NCBI GenBank assembly: GCA_002633005.1 | Contig: NMRA01000362.1 | Span: 126,001-190,000, forward strand | Origin: Phoronis australis | Taxonomy: Eukaryota > Phoronida > Phoronidae | Direction of reading: 5' to 3' | Length of the DNA: 64,000 bases | In this document: in pieces, positions 1 through 13,162 of the stretch | Layout of the letters: the number at the start of each line of letters is the position of its first letter | Position numbering within the stretch: the stretch's first letter is position 1 | The notes under the pieces: generated by a model | Databases searched by the model: none | The model's input: the letters and a program-made list of their open reading frames with translations, nothing else | What the model was told of the DNA's origin: nothing | Program-made: the position numbers and the translations under genes

Positions 1-1045
1 CAGTAGTTATGCTGCTTTTGAATATGCAGGATTCGTCTGGAACATTCGCTGACCCTTCATTCAGCACACAAGGCTACAAAAACAAAAAAAAACATGAAAC
101 TGAAAGAGTAACTATTTAACCCATCCTCCTATGCGGCAAACTAAAACGAAAAATTGTGACCTACATGCCGCGACATTCTACATGTACCGTCCCTCCCGTT
201 TTTACAATAACAATATGTTCAGGCAAAACTCCAAAATTTTACACGTTTCTTTATGGAAAAACTTTAACGTCTTGGTTAATCATATCATGAACATAACAAC
301 TAATAATGGAAAACATCCACCGTGAGTTGACAGACGCTCGAAATAGACACCGCTGAAGAAGGGTCATCCTCTACGTGTTTACTACATTACGTAAGTAAGC
401 GTAAGAACAGCCTCCCGTTCAGTAACGCTAGGACCTCGCTAAAAAGCAAGACTTCGTGAGATTACGTGAGATATTGCCGTGTATTTTAAATAAGAACACG
501 TGACTTTGAATAGGTTCTAGCTAGGTCCTAGCGTAGGTCCTAGCGTCTACTGAACGCACGCCCGTATTAGCTGTACATCAGCGAATGTCTGGCAGACAGC
601 GGCGAGAAATGGCGATTTGTAATCAAATCACACAACACAGCTAATAACTTCAAAACGTCTATACTTTTAAATAATAATCTCAAAATAGCGTTTTTTTTCA
701 GGAGCAAAATCATGGTTTATTTGGCTTGCATAAAATCACAGAGAGGTGTCTTCGCCATTGCGCCGTCAGATGACTGGGACGCTGGATGCTGGCAATGTGT
801 TTCAGTTTGAGGTTTTTGATTAAAGTTGAAATAATTTCTAAGCTATCAAAGCACACAAAAACGCGAATACGCCAAAATACACTAAATCAATCTAAATCAA
901 TATAAGCAAATATCAGCAGACCAAAGGGGACAATCTAACAAGCGCCCTCATCAATATCCTTCAATTCCAATACTGACAGGTTTAGAACCGGGAGTATTTT
1001 GTTAAACACGAAATAATGAAGCAAAAAACATAGTCTAAGGATTAC

Positions 1046-4000
1046 CACAAGTTTCAAGCTACGGTCACTGTTGTAGGAAATGCAAAGACATTTGGGCTCG
1101 GAATTGTTGGGCATCTCCACGGCCAGCGCCATACCTCGACCTCGGCTGTCGTCCGCCCAAATGAATCGACCTACAAACATTTTAACAGTTAGGATTGTCT
1201 TACAAATTAAAAACTTACGAAAAGAAAACCTTGATTTGTTCACTGAACGCTGCATGGTATCAACAGAGCAAAAATTTAATGTTGAGTGTCCTACACGTCG
1301 CGTTGTAAGACCATATATCTATGTTCAGGTACCGACATTTTGAAAGCGAATGGCTGTCAAATGTACTCGTTTTGTCTGACAACGGAGCATCCACAGATAA
1401 AAATTCTTTCTAAAGCATATATCCTACAGATAAATTCCGCAACGTATGCCCATCGTCAACTTTATCCCTACAGGTTCTGAAAGCTTTTTGATCGATAAGT
1501 TATGGTCGATCTCAATCAGGCTGTACAGATAAAGATTATAAACCCCTATCAAATGATTTTTCTTTTAAGAACAGACTTCTTGCTCCTTGGCTGATTGATT
1601 GCTTGACCCATTGATTGACTGAATTTATCTAACTGGAGTTACAAGCATCCACAGGAGAAAACGATGAAGACCTGGATTATACAGGTATGCATGAAGCATA
1701 TTTCGACGAGGGCGAAATTAAAATAATAGTTGACTACATGTAACAATTCAAAAGACAACTGTAATATCTAGGAGTATATTTTTCCTCTTGTACAATGTTT
1801 ATGCGTTTTTATTTATATTTCATTCCTTCTACTTGTTTTTGTTCAATGACAGGATTATTTCCTGATATTTACATTTATCTTTCTGATTAATAATATTACC
1901 AGGTATATATGTTTTAATATCAGTATAAATGAAACGACGACACGTTTCACGATTACTTTCACATTCACGCATGCGCACATCCGTTTGGCGAAGTGGGCAA
2001 ACAGGCAATCCTCAGAGAAACAAAATGTCCCAAACATTAGAAAACGAGACAAAAGTCCATTAAAAAAGCAGGAACTACCAAAATTCGGCAAATGCACAAT
2101 CAATTCATAACTCTTAACTCATCCCCATTTTAATCTGGGCGCATGCATGTCGCTTATACGTGTGTACTACCCCAGATGTTTCGCTGAACTTCAGATAGGC
2201 ATCAACAGTGACTACACAACAAATAAATAGCTCCACAGCAACAGTGCATCACTTCAACTGGTAAGAATCCGACAACCACGTCAATGTCTCGGGGGTAGCT
2301 GTATTCGCTGCTAAAAGGACACTAAACTCTGTTTGGACGATTTCAACCAATCCTCGAGCCAATATATTGTTGGCGGCCATCTTGAAAGTTAGAAGCAAGG
2401 ATCCAGTAAAAACCTAGTCACAGATTGGATATTTTGGTTCTTGGTGGGTGGTCTTTCCTCACAGTTGCCTTATAATTCGTTAAAAGCGTAGGTCACGCTT
2501 GCCTGTTTAGCAGAAAGGAGTTATAAAAGTTTCTTCCAAAAGATTGAGGGTTGTCAATGGTTATAAAACAATATTTTGCTTCAGGGAGTTGAATGGGAAA
2601 GTCGTTATTAATATATGTTAATAGGCGGCCAAGACCGGGTTTGGTATTCTTTTACGTGAGCCTGTTGGTGGAGAATCAGTAGTGAGTCTTTGAAGTGGAA
2701 GTTCAATGATAGTCATAAGCTAATATCTCTCAGCGCATGTACACTGTATGGTCATAGCTGTCTTGTATTGACAGTTGTGTGCCCATGAAGGGGACACTTG
2801 ACTCTTGTGCAACCTTTTGTCAATAATTGTCCTCAGTGCTGATTGACTGAAGATCTAGGGTTCGTACGGTTTTAATTTATCGCTGAAGGTTTGCCACTGA
2901 GTTAGTTTTTGCGTCTGACAAAAAATGTGAAATTTAAGTGGGTTACTATGACGTCACACCAAAATAAGTAACTGATTAAAAATTTTTACACAGTATGGTT
3001 CTTCGTTTTGGCAAGCACCATATTGATAAGCAAGGGTTTAAGTGTAAAAATTCCAGCCTTGCACTGTTTCAAAAGGAAGTTGCAAAGTACATTTACACTG
3101 AAAGATAAATATACAATGTTGCCCTTAGAGATGAACTTAGGGAGGTTTTCGAGAACTGGTCAAATGAAAGATTATTTCATTAATAAGTGTGTAACCAAAA
3201 TTTAATTGAAGGCAAAATGCTTTGTATTTTTTTTTGTACCTGATATAGAAGTTTAAGAGCGTAGTTTCTACCTTCAAGATTTGTTTCTATATTATCCAGA
3301 AGCTCCTGCAAACTAAGTCGCAGGAATCACTTGTATTGTGTGTAACCGTTTGGGTGTTAATTGGTATTCAGGTGACTTAGAACTCCAGGAAGCCGAAGAT
3401 GAGCTGTATATTAAGTTTAATTGTTTCTGTATTGTATTCTGCGATGTCACCAGTGGCGGATTTAGAAGAGGCAAGGGGGCCATGCCTCCTCAATCCTTAA
3501 AATTCTCCCAGATTTCAGTTGACAGTTCGGAAGTGCGAATGTCTGACGGGAAAAATCCTGGCTAATGCTCTGCCCTTCCCCCCAAATCAAAATTCTGGAT
3601 TCCCTGGTCACTATAAGAAATAATAAATAGTAAATGTACATGTATAATGCTAAGCTATACTTGCCGGGCCTGCTTCTTTGCAGGTCTGGTGAAATCAGGT
3701 AGTCATTTGCTAGATGTAGCCTCTATGCATTGCAAGCCAAACACAAAATTTCACTGCAGTAACTAAACCCATATTTTGCGTTACGGAACGTACGACCGTA
3801 AATGTAGTTTGTAAAACTCACTGTTTGGGTCGGTCTTGCGTCCCTTAGTGTCCAGGTAGTAGCGATCTTGACTTCCGTCTCTTACAACTCTTAGCCATCC
3901 GTCGCCTGTTTTACTGAACAATCGTACTCTGGCCTTGTACACCGGCTAAAAACACATCACAAACTAAGGTACAGTCCAATACCACAAAAAATGGGACTGC

Positions 4001-7000
4001 CAGCACCCGTTTTTTACCACATTGTTAAAATCTAGAGGAAATTCGCTTTCAGAATCTAGTAACGGCTTAGTTAATCATCAACAGCAAAGTAGTGCTTTTG
4101 AGCTAAAAAGTGTCACTGCTGTTGCATCTGGACCTATTTTGTGGTAGTTGTTGCCAAGTTGGCACATATCATGAGTTGTAACTCCGGTATTTAAAGGTCC
4201 GGTGTGTCCAGGGGGACCTTCATACTACAAGTACAATGTAGGCTTCGATTCATCACCAACTTCGTTTTAGCTCACAAACAGGCCCCAATGAGGTCGTTGA
4301 GATACTTGCCATAGACACTATATACTGCTATACTTGTATAAGACCGTTGCCAACCTATAGAAAACTTGAAAAAAATGGTTTAAAAGGCCATGCAGACTGG
4401 GTGCTAACTGAAACTAAGGCATGCAGTCTGAGTTATAACTGTAACTTAGGCTTTAGGTGAATGAATTCCTACTGTATGTAAACCTTCCGCTGTAAGAACG
4501 CATTGGGCTACGTAGGACACAGCTGAACGCACGTATTAGAAAGGATCCAATGTGCTGTCAGTTATGCTGTAATAACCAAACACGAGGTACAAAACAATTA
4601 AGCCGATGTTATTTAGTAGTGCGACATTACTTCAGCCCAAAGATCCTTCTCTCTCTAGTGCGAAGTTAATCCTATGATGTGAAAGCTATCGTGGGTCATC
4701 CAGGTTCATGGTCACCGGGTCGGTTCCCAACAATCATAGAGGGTGGTTTTTGGGTCATCTATTAATTATAAAATGAACGTAAAATGGTAAATGTGCGTTC
4801 AGAGCTCCTAACCGGGATCTCTCCCTCTCTCTCCCACTTCCCAACCACCCTCCCTCCCTAGCTCGCTCCCAGCCTCTATAACCCTCAGTTACTCTGCCGT
4901 AGGCCTACTCGGCACAAAGGCTTTCAAAGTCTAGTATACATGTATGCAACAACAAAAACGGGAACAAAATATTTGTGAATTACAGCAACGCTTATTACCT
5001 CCTGAAAGCTGCCTTTACATATATTATAGCCAGAGTCAATTGAGGCAAGACTTGTCCTAGATCCTTCAGACCAGTTAGAAGATCCGCCAAACTCGTACAA
5101 ATGATGAGGTTTCCAAAGACGAAGTCCGCTATTGCCTAGGGGTTTCAGTGATCCTCCAATTGGTGCCGCCACTTGTGGGCTCCTGTCGGTCGTGTCATGA
5201 CCCTAAGAAAACAAGTTTTTGTGTAGATGTTCACAATAGGCAAGTTAACACGTGCTCTTTGGAGGTGTAATACGAGACTCAAGGGTAAAGGACTTTGACA
5301 TTGGGGCACAGATCGTGGGGCAAGTCTCTGACAAAATGTCAGCAAAAAAATAACACTGTAACTGTGCTGATACAAATATTTTCTGAAAGGAGAAAGCCTG
5401 TTTTTTGCTTTTTAAGTTAATTTATGCTAATCTGGCATTAGTTAAGTCACGTGACCACGCTTTTTGGACAAATTCAGCAAAAATGAAAGACGTATTCAAA
5501 GCAATACAACGGTATCAATGACAATGCCGAATTTGATCTGTTTTTGATAAGAAAGTTCAGCATGACCAAATCTCACAAGCGCTGTATCGCATTTCATAAT
5601 GACACACCATTTTGTTTTCGCTTTAAGCACCTCCTTAGACATTTAGTTGAAAAACATAACTTTGATACCTCCCCATGCAAAAGTGGAACATGAAAACAAT
5701 TAGCAATTGACGTGCTTTGAGATAAGAGCATGCAGTGAAGTACATACACGTGAAAGTTTGGTACGAATTCAATCAGCTATTTCTGAACTCTGACGTTCCG
5801 TTTCCCAGTTGCATGAAATGGTCCCAAAAAGAGACATAAATCTTTTGTGAGTATGACTCGGGGTCCTATAAGCTGTGGCTAAGTTAAACGGGTTTTAATT
5901 GATGATCGACAAAGATGGACGGGGTCAGTATCTCACCGTCATTGACAGAGTGGCTATTAAACAAACAGGCAAAATGTGTGGCGTCGTGACGTGTGAAACC
6001 ATTCTATCAAAGCAGTCAGCTTTTCAAATGCCAGGGAAGAAGGCATTAAATTCAACTGAGAGAACTTTGGAAGTCAGAGGTTATGGGTAAGATCCTCGAA
6101 AAATGATCGAATTTGGGTAGCATTTCTAATTCATATCAAAATTGTTCTTGTATGATTCTCACGAGAAAGTCAAAATTTGCACTGAAAATGAAGATCAATT
6201 AAAATTCAGCAACAGCGTTTTTTAAATTTCACATTTAACATTTATATTAAACAAAATTTGGTCAGGCAATTGGTTCCGTTGTTTTTTTCAAGAATATACC
6301 TAACTTTATACGCTAACGTTTACTAAATCATGGTGAATTAGCTCATACCACATTGGCAAAAAGTCAACTCAGATTCTACACTTTCGGAAAATGTATGCTT
6401 TTACTGAGTTCAATCTGTAGTTTTTTTTTTAGAAATTGGCTAAATACAAGTCCTACATAACCTTAAATGGAATTCCCGCAATATTATGTGCTGCATACTG
6501 ATCTGTGCAAATACGTCACGTGAACCAAAAAGGTCACAGGGAATGGGATTTCCCTTGAGCACATATTTGTGGTAATTTGTTAGCCATGTGATCTTACGTT
6601 GTAAATAGTAAACCGTAAATTGTGAAATATGTATTGATGAGGTTAGAAATGTTGTTAAGAAAACAAAGAAGAACAAAGCCGACGGCTATGACCGTATAAC
6701 TTATGAGGCGTTAAGATTCGAGACTATTGTTGTTTTTCTAACTCAATCGTTCAATGAATCTTTTAAACGTGTGCCTTCTGACTGCTAAAGGCAATTATAA
6801 ACCCGATACCTAAGAATTATACAGACGACCCTAGGTTACCTTTGAACTACCGTGGGATTAGTCTTCTTTCCAATATTTATAAAATCTTTAGTGCTGTGTT
6901 GTATAATGGAATTTTGGGTTTCTGTGAACATAAAAATATTTTTGTTGAGAGCAAAATGGTTTTCGAAGCCAATGGTCCTGTATTGATGACTTATATGTCC

Positions 7001-8559
7001 TGTCATCAATTATTCAAACAAGAAAGTCGTCTCATCGTTCTACATTTGTGACATTTGTGGACATGAAGAAAGCTTTTGACTGGACAAACCATGAACTTCT
7101 GTTTTACAAATTACTGCAAAATAATATTAATGGTAGAATGTATGATGCAATTCGTATGGTTTACAGAAGTCCGTTGAACCCTATACGATTAAATGGCACT
7201 CTGTATAGAGGTTGATTCACTCCTGAAAATGGTGTCCGTCAGGAGGACGTATTATCACTGGCACTCTTTGCATTGTATATAAATGACTTAGCTCTGGATA
7301 TTAAAAACTGGGTTAAGGTGTCCAATGTTTTGAACAGTGTCATCAGTTACAAGCTCTCATACAAATATTTAGGCTGTATTCTGGATCAACACCTTGACTT
7401 CAAAGAAAATTCGAATGCGTTATCTGAAGCTTCTGGTAGATCGTTAAATTAAGGAAGATATTTTCAACATTCCGTGATAACAAGAATCTAGGATTCGAAA
7501 CGTTTAAAACGTTATTTAATTCGTGTGTGGCACCAATTTTGGATTACGGGTCATCTGTTTGGGGTTACGAAAATTTTGGTAATGAAGAAAATATTCAAAA
7601 CAGCTATGCGTTTTTATTTAGGGGTCAACCGATTTACAGTCACTCATGCTGTTAGTGGCGACATGGGGTGGGACTCCACCGGAAATAGATTTAAATTGAA
7701 TAGGTGGCATCTTTGGAACAAACTAATAACCGCAGATGGTGATAGGTTACTGAAGAAGGTATTTCTAAGGGACTACTTTAATTTACGCTTACCTTTTCTC
7801 ATGTGTGCACCCAGCCTAAAAATACGGGGCGGCTCGAATTTTCGAGAATGTGGACCTTTTACTAAATGAAAAACGGGGTACGTTCAAACCTATGAATTGT
7901 GCAATCGCTAAATTTTGGTAGTTCCTGGCTTTTTAGTGGTCTTTTGTCTCTTTTTCTACTTTTTCGGACTTTTTGTTTCTGGAGGTGGACCTTTTTGCCC
8001 AATTCGCCAAATGGGGGGGCTCTCGGTTCGAGACCCCTGCGCCCGCGCCACCCTCCTCCCCTGGGTGCGCGAATGTTTTCTTGGGACAAAATTCCCAAGA
8101 ATGGGATTCGCTTTGGGAATTTGAAGCTAATTGACTGCAAGCCTCTCACTCCAAATACATCATGAAATCACATTTGTATCAATATTTTTAAACTTTGCTT
8201 GCAAAAGATGGTATCTCTACTTATAATTGTTGGCCTGCTATAATTCAGGTTTTCAACTTTGTGAGTAAAAGGTTCACGAAACTGTTCGGCCGATTAATCA
8301 TGGAATTAAGCACTCGATTCCGCGCCTTTGGGTTGATTTCAGTGGCAACTTTCTTGCCAATAACGTCACCTTAAAGCTACTAACTTACTTGGTCAAAAAA
8401 ACACACTTTGGTAATTTTTGTCGATTCCGTGTGTCTCTGCCCATGTTCGTCTATATAGTATCGAGTTTCTTCACTGTATGTCCTGTGAACCTCTCGTCCG
8501 AATGAAAACAAGTAATTGTCCAAGGTTTTACGATCCATTAAATTATCAGCGTGAAGTCC
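1046..8559 (-). CDS. Unrecognised multi-exon gene, four internal exons
   Basis: Four exons chain in phase on the minus strand: 8407-8559 (51 codons), 4999-5202 (68 codons), 3822-3945 (ends after one base) and 1046-1170 (starts with two bases). Acceptors read ctgcag, ttcttag, tttttag and tttgtag; the 3822 donor is a strong GTGAGT, the 8407 donor (GTGTGT) is weak. The protein has no family I recognise. Exon 1 of the chain contains ETRYYIDEHGQRHTE and exon 3 contains GWLRVVRDGSQDRYYLDTKG, so a YYxDxxG motif occurs twice. The second resembles an MBD-type GWxRxVR...YY core or, more weakly, an FGF-like beta-trefoil strand pair. Exon 2 is Gly/Ser-rich. The start codon and last exon are not identified; a possible terminal exon ends at a stop near 730. 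The gene may run off the left edge. Confidence 0.55.
1975..2103 (-). repeat. Dispersed repeat, copy 1 (inverted relative to 7897)
   Basis: Read on the minus strand, this segment matches 7897-8020 on the plus strand. Both copies run through ATTTTGGTAGTTCCTG, then a T-rich stretch with CTTTTGTCTC, then a conserved CCAATTCGCCAAA-type segment. They differ by many substitutions, so this is an old interspersed family. The apparent ORFs inside it are by-products of the T-rich composition. Confidence 0.6.
3451..3600 (+). repeat. Interspersed repeat beginning CAGTGGCGGATTTAG
   Basis: The stretch begins CAGTGGCGGATTTAG and continues through runs of G and C (GGGGGCCATGCC, CTTCCCCCC). It has the layout of the short GTGGCGGAT-type interspersed repeats scattered through many marine invertebrate genomes. 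No coding capacity is seen. The family name is not determined. Confidence 0.4.
5795..5835 (+). repeat. Short dispersed repeat CCCAGTTGCATGAAA
   Basis: CCCAGTTGCATGAAATGGTC followed by CCAAAAAG recurs at 18550-18580 as CCCAGTTGCATGAAACAGTC with CCAAACAG, and a weaker copy (GAGTTGCATGAAAAGATCCC) lies near 18775. Three copies in one window suggest the end of an interspersed element. No coding content. Confidence 0.45.
6640..7860 (+). mobile_element. Degenerate non-LTR retrotransposon reverse transcriptase
   Basis: Translated fragments in shifting frames give reverse-transcriptase blocks in the expected order. KKNKADGYDRITYEAL lies near 6665, NYRGISLLSNIYKIFSAVL near 6845, the motif-A block FVDMKKAFDW near 7055, GVRQEDVLSLALFALYINDL near 7230, and SYKYLGCILDQHLDF near 7355. 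The catalytic YADD block expected between the last two is missing, which indicates an internal deletion. Several stops and frameshifts (near 6790, 7215 and 7450) make it non-functional. It lies in the intron between 5202 and 8407, on the opposite strand to the host gene. The RT sequence suggests a jockey/CR1-like LINE, but the clade is not resolved. Confidence 0.85.
7880..8060 (+). repeat. Dispersed repeat, copy 2, with GC-rich tail
   Basis: This is the second copy of the family at 1975-2103, here on the plus strand. After the T-rich core it continues into a G-run and GAGACCCCTGCGCCCGCGCC. It abuts the 3' end of the reverse-transcriptase remnant and could be part of its untranslated tail, although copy 1 has no RT next to it. 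Confidence 0.5.
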
Positions 8560-11500
8560 CTGCAGAATTAAACTAATCCAATCTCGTCAGACTCAGTAAT
8601 CCTCCGTAAATGGGGTGTATTCGTTGTAGCGTGTTCTAAATACACAAGGATGGGAATTCCCCTAAAATTACTACTAGGCCTACTACGTCAACGACAATTA
8701 GGCTGAACCTATATACCTTTGTTGCCTAGGTGATCGGAGGAGCACACTGCATACAGGGCACGTGGGAAATACAACATTGCAAACGCTGCCTGAGCGGGGA
8801 AAGTTCACGTGATTATGTTAACTGGGTATTTTAATTAAAAAACATGTGAAGGGGAAAATCCGCGTTAATGAAGACGTGAGATTTCACGTTGGCCTACCGT
8901 GGATTGTTCGATCATACAACACGTAACATTTCTAGACCATGGCCACGTGATAGCATATTTTTAATAGCATTAAAATTTACATCGGACTAGAGCACAGCGA
9001 AATACAAAAACGTAGGCCTACATGTAGCTTCAACCGATCGACCTCGTCATCAGTAGCATTCACGTCACCCTGAACCCAACTACGACTCAATCTCTAATCA
9101 GTAATAAATTCACACATGCTGACAAGGCTACAATTTGACGATATGTGGTTAATTTTAAACGACAAACCTGCGCAACCGTGACTGCAAATCTCTGTCAACG
9201 CCATCAGATATTCAGTGGAAATTGTCAAATATATCCCGAACTCTTACAGGCCACCAAAACAATCGGTGCTAAGAATATGATTCTTGCGAGCTCGGTTTCA
9301 TCCTGACTGTGTGACCAACATGCCCGCCAGATCCGAGGTGGTCCTTCGAATCCCGGCCCGCATGTCCTGCTGTGTAACTCGACTAACAGAAACCAGGTAG
9401 ACGGAGAGACGAAGCGGCTCCCAACTACATAGCAGATATAATAAAGATTTTTGTATCGCTTACTTTTGCACGGTTAGAACACCACGGTACTAGGTCATGA
9501 TCCCGGGTCAAGCTATCATACACTACTTAGCTATGACTAATATCGGAAGGCGAGATTAAAATGACTACCTGAATATGGGTCACGTTTATGATGTGTCTTT
9601 TTGTGTTGACAATTGTTCAGTCTTTCAAAACGTTCTTTCAACTAAAGGGAACCCTTTTGTCGCAAGAAATTTTATCGGAATGCGCACCCTTTCGCAGGGA
9701 TAATGGTCGTGAAAAAACCGTCTCCCATCTGCGCAGCACCACGTCCACTAATACATGTACATGTTCCTCTTCTGTGCGAGTACCCCCCGGGTTCAAATCT
9801 CTGGTTTGCAGCGGCAAACACAATGCACGAACTTACAGAGTGTGACAGAGAAAGGTCATGTATTGGAAGGATCAGTGTTCGTAAGTGTTCGTCATGGACC
9901 TAAAACAATTAATTTGATACGAGCCGCTGCTGAGCGACTATACAGACCCATTTTCTGACCAGTAGCAATAATGATAAGATAACGTCACTTATATAATGCA
10001 TCCGACCGGAAGCATATAATGTAACTTCCTTGTAATGTTTCCCGTCCGATCTATTATCGTAGTGAGGTATGGCCAAGCGGGCCTGTCGTTAGTATCCAAG
10101 GCATGCCTCGGTATCGAGAACCCAGTCACGTCGCTGTCATAAAAATAGCAAGCCTTCGCGGACGACTTTTCATTTGATACGCCGACACGAAAAATAATTA
10201 ATTCAGTAAAAGTGTTTAGCAAGAATTAATGTTATTAACGAGTATTACTACTAAGAGTTGAATTTTATAAAAATTGCCTATCGGGATCAAGTCATTTAAA
10301 AAATTATGCATCTTATGCGGGCGTATGGTGCTGTATTACCCTGAACATACGGCCGGCTATTGAAATTTCATCTTCACGAATGTGGTCATATTCTTGATGA
10401 CAGTTTTTCTATAAATGCGTCTAGTTTCTTTTCCGGTAAATTTCACTCAAAGATATGATCATGTGACCCAATCAATAACCAATTAGCATTAAGCATATCA
10501 AATTATGCCAACTTAAATACACTCTCTGAAAAATATACGGCGTTTACTGTTTATAGGTATTTCTTGGCTAATCGTTCATAAATACTGAAAGGTATATAGG
10601 CGAACAAACACGCACGCAAGCACTCACGCACATATAGCAAATGTTCATTAAATTAGGGACAACTTTAAAAGCACTACAAAAACAACTCCCATTCCTTCGA
10701 AACATAACTTTGAATTGGATCACAAAAGTGGTTTCAAGCTCCCTTATTCACAATAGAGGTAATTTATGAACTTGGAAGAATACGCCAACAGTTGCGCGGT
10801 GGGGCAACGCTCAAAAATCTACTTATTCACGGTGGGTCATTTCGGCACCGAGCTTGGTCTGCCGCATTAATGACAGCGGCGACTTTCCAAGCCCAGAGAC
10901 TACTACTTAAGATCTCAATAGTTGAGGCCAGTTTTTAATATGGATAACAACTATAAGGAAATAAGAAGCGCTCGTTAGACCTTTTACCTACGGTATTTAT
11001 CTACGAGGACCAATAATACTTCGGTGCGAAACTTATCTGTTTATGTAATCCCTCTACATTGTGTGTGGGTGAACACAAATATTCGAGCTCAACATGATAC
11101 GTTGAACGAGGGTTTCCTTTCGTCCATTCAATCGACTGTGCGACTCCACTGACCGAGCTTTCGTCCGCATAATCAGTCCAGAACAATCCAGTAATTTATT
11201 TCCGCATTGAAAGCCAAGAGAAAAAGTGTGAGAATTGAAACCAAACGTCTTCTCTTCCTGCATGTCTGTGGGCACTATAGAAGGATGCGAAACCTACTGT
11301 AGAGTAGTTGTCTTGCATGTACATGTATGTGACCCAAATAGTTTCAGACCCCACACAACGCTCTTAGTTTGCGGCATGGTGCAGCTTTGTCTGCAAGTCA
11401 ATGTCAATTCCATGATGAATAGAATCACGTGGGATAAATGTAACTGTCAAAAAATAAATTACATATTTTGCATTGACATGTCTTTATTTTTCGTTCATTT

Positions 11501-11870
11501 TGTCAATAAACATTTATTTATGCGCCAAATATGCGAGTCAGTGTTTGAAACCTCAAGGAGTCAAGAAGATGGACGACTTTCACAGACTATTTCCGCGCTC
11601 TAAACAGTTTCGAACAGTTCTCTTTTTGGCATAAAAACATTACTTACTGGCCCAACCCCGAGGTAATGGAAAGGCAGTTTTCGATTTTACCCTTCACACA
11701 GTATCTCTGATGGCAAAAAATAGACCCGTTCCATGCACTTTTTGGGAAGAGTTTAAAACCGTAGTACCCTACAATTTCGAAAATTTATTTCCAAATCACT
11801 ACCTGACCAAGAAAAGCAACCGGGAGGCAGCGTTGATATGTTCCCAAAGTGTGTATGGTATGCATGGATT

Positions 11871-11930
11871 GCGTGCACCATAGGGGGCTGGGGGGGCTAT
11901 AGCCCCACTAATTTCAGAGCTGCACCGCCC
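11871..11930 (+). repeat. Interspersed repeat CACCATAGGGGGCTGGGG, copy 1
   Basis: CACCATAGGGGGCTGGGG followed by GGGCTATAGCCCC is repeated at 36440-36470 in the same orientation, and both copies continue into a related sequence containing TTTC-AG and GAGC. GGGCTATAGCCC is itself palindromic. This matches a common class of GGGGGGCT/AGCCCC interspersed repeats; the family is not named here. Confidence 0.55.
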
Positions 11931-12537
11931 ATGATGGTATGTAGCACAGACACAAGGGGTGATTTCTATTTTAAAGCAATGCTTCACTAGTAAACTTAAA
12001 ATAGCCTCCAGGGATTGCATAGCAAGTCATTCTGCCCAAACACCAGGGGTTCAAAGGTCAGATAGGTCCAAACATGTCATCTGCTGTCATGTTTATAGAA
12101 ATGCAGTTCTTGCAAAATTTCACAAAATATCTTGAAGGGAGAAACAGTTGCAAATGGGAAAAAAGTAAACTGCAACTAGGGGGCGTCACAGCAGTCAAAA
12201 TTGTCCAAATACCGTCAGCCATGCTCTTCCCAGAAGGAACAAATTTACCAATTTTCATAACACTTCTTAGAGTGGTTTGGCCGATACAGAGATGGACGCT
12301 AAAAACCGATTCAAACATTCTAAAAATGTCAACCAGGAGGCCTACACTACGGAAAATCCATCAGAAAACAAAAAGGTGTCATCGCCTCATCAACAGAAAT
12401 CTATTTACCAAATTTCATGAAGAGTCATAGATTAAGTCATAGGACAACCAGTCCTTTTGTGTCTACACGTACTTTTAGTAAGTGACAGATCAGTGTGATC
12501 AAGATTGTCTCTCTTCTTTCCTTATAAAGCTCAAGTA

Positions 12538-12629
12538 CCTTGCCCCTTGTCTACAGAAAACCTTGCCCCTTGTCTACAGAAAACCTTGCCCCTTGTCTAC
12601 AGAAAACCTTGCCCCTTGTCTACAGAAAA
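12538..12629 (+). repeat. Tandem repeat, 23-bp unit, four copies
   Basis: Four perfect back-to-back copies of a 23-base unit starting CCTTGCCCCTTGTC and ending ACAGAAAA. All copies are identical, which implies recent expansion or active homogenisation. It lies about 530 bp beyond the SMYD4 stop codon. Confidence 0.95.
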
Positions 12630-13162
12630 CGCAGTTCGAGATTTGTAGTTAAGCCTACCACAAGAGTTAAACCAAACACCGAGGAGTTTGAAATAATGAA
12701 ACATTAAGGCACTGCAGCCAGCAGCCTAATGCAACTTACACTACAAGACAGACAAAATATGCTTTTCCTGTCATGAGGGTTAATTCTGTTAACATCAAAA
12801 ATGACTGTGATAACAAGTATTCGACCAGCAAAGAGGCTTATCCTCTTACGGTAAAGTCGCGTGATTTTCGGACACTTAAAATTAGTTCCAATAGAAAAAA
12901 TTCATTCTTGGACGAATCTCGCGAAATATCATTTTGTGGTGTCCGAATTTGGCGGACCTCCAAATTTGGGTTTCCGCTAGTGTCCGAATTTCGTGGGTGT
13001 AACGTTCCTGTCATTACCCCTACATTATTGGTCAGGAAGACAACTCAGATGTCATGACAAGAAATTCAGGGTCATTTTGCCGGTATAATTTTGGCCTGTA
13101 CAACTGAACGGCCAAGCTGCAAGTGAAATCAAGAGATTGTCTTCCACCCTGACCATCGTACA

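Larger units (their letters stand above)
8560..13162. other. Gene-poor interval between two minus-strand genes
   Basis: I find no convincing gene here. The upstream exons of the minus-strand gene ending at 1046 may lie in this stretch. A minus-strand open segment at 11001-11186 has coding-like composition but no clear splice sites. The interval holds a GGGGGCTGGGG repeat at 11871, a 23-bp tandem repeat at 12538, and tRNA-like fragments near 9340 and 10066 that are too degraded to call. Confidence 0.4.

Noticed and set aside
1046-1170. Firm assignment of the first gene as an FGF
   Set aside because: The spacing of strands loosely fits a beta-trefoil, but the FGF signature residues are absent and an MBD-like reading of the same exons is equally possible.
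9325-9370. tRNA-like fragment with CTTCGAATCCCGG
   Set aside because: Only the B-box-like part is present; no A box or stems could be traced, so it is at most a decayed SINE piece.
10066-10130. tRNA-Leu/Ser-like segment starting TATGGCCAAGCGG
   Set aside because: The A box is good, but the B-box region and acceptor stem do not fit; it may be a SINE remnant but is not a gene.
12074-12430. Plus-strand 118-codon open frame
   Set aside because: An equally long frame exists on the opposite strand, neither has recognisable features, and no splice sites or start context favour either.
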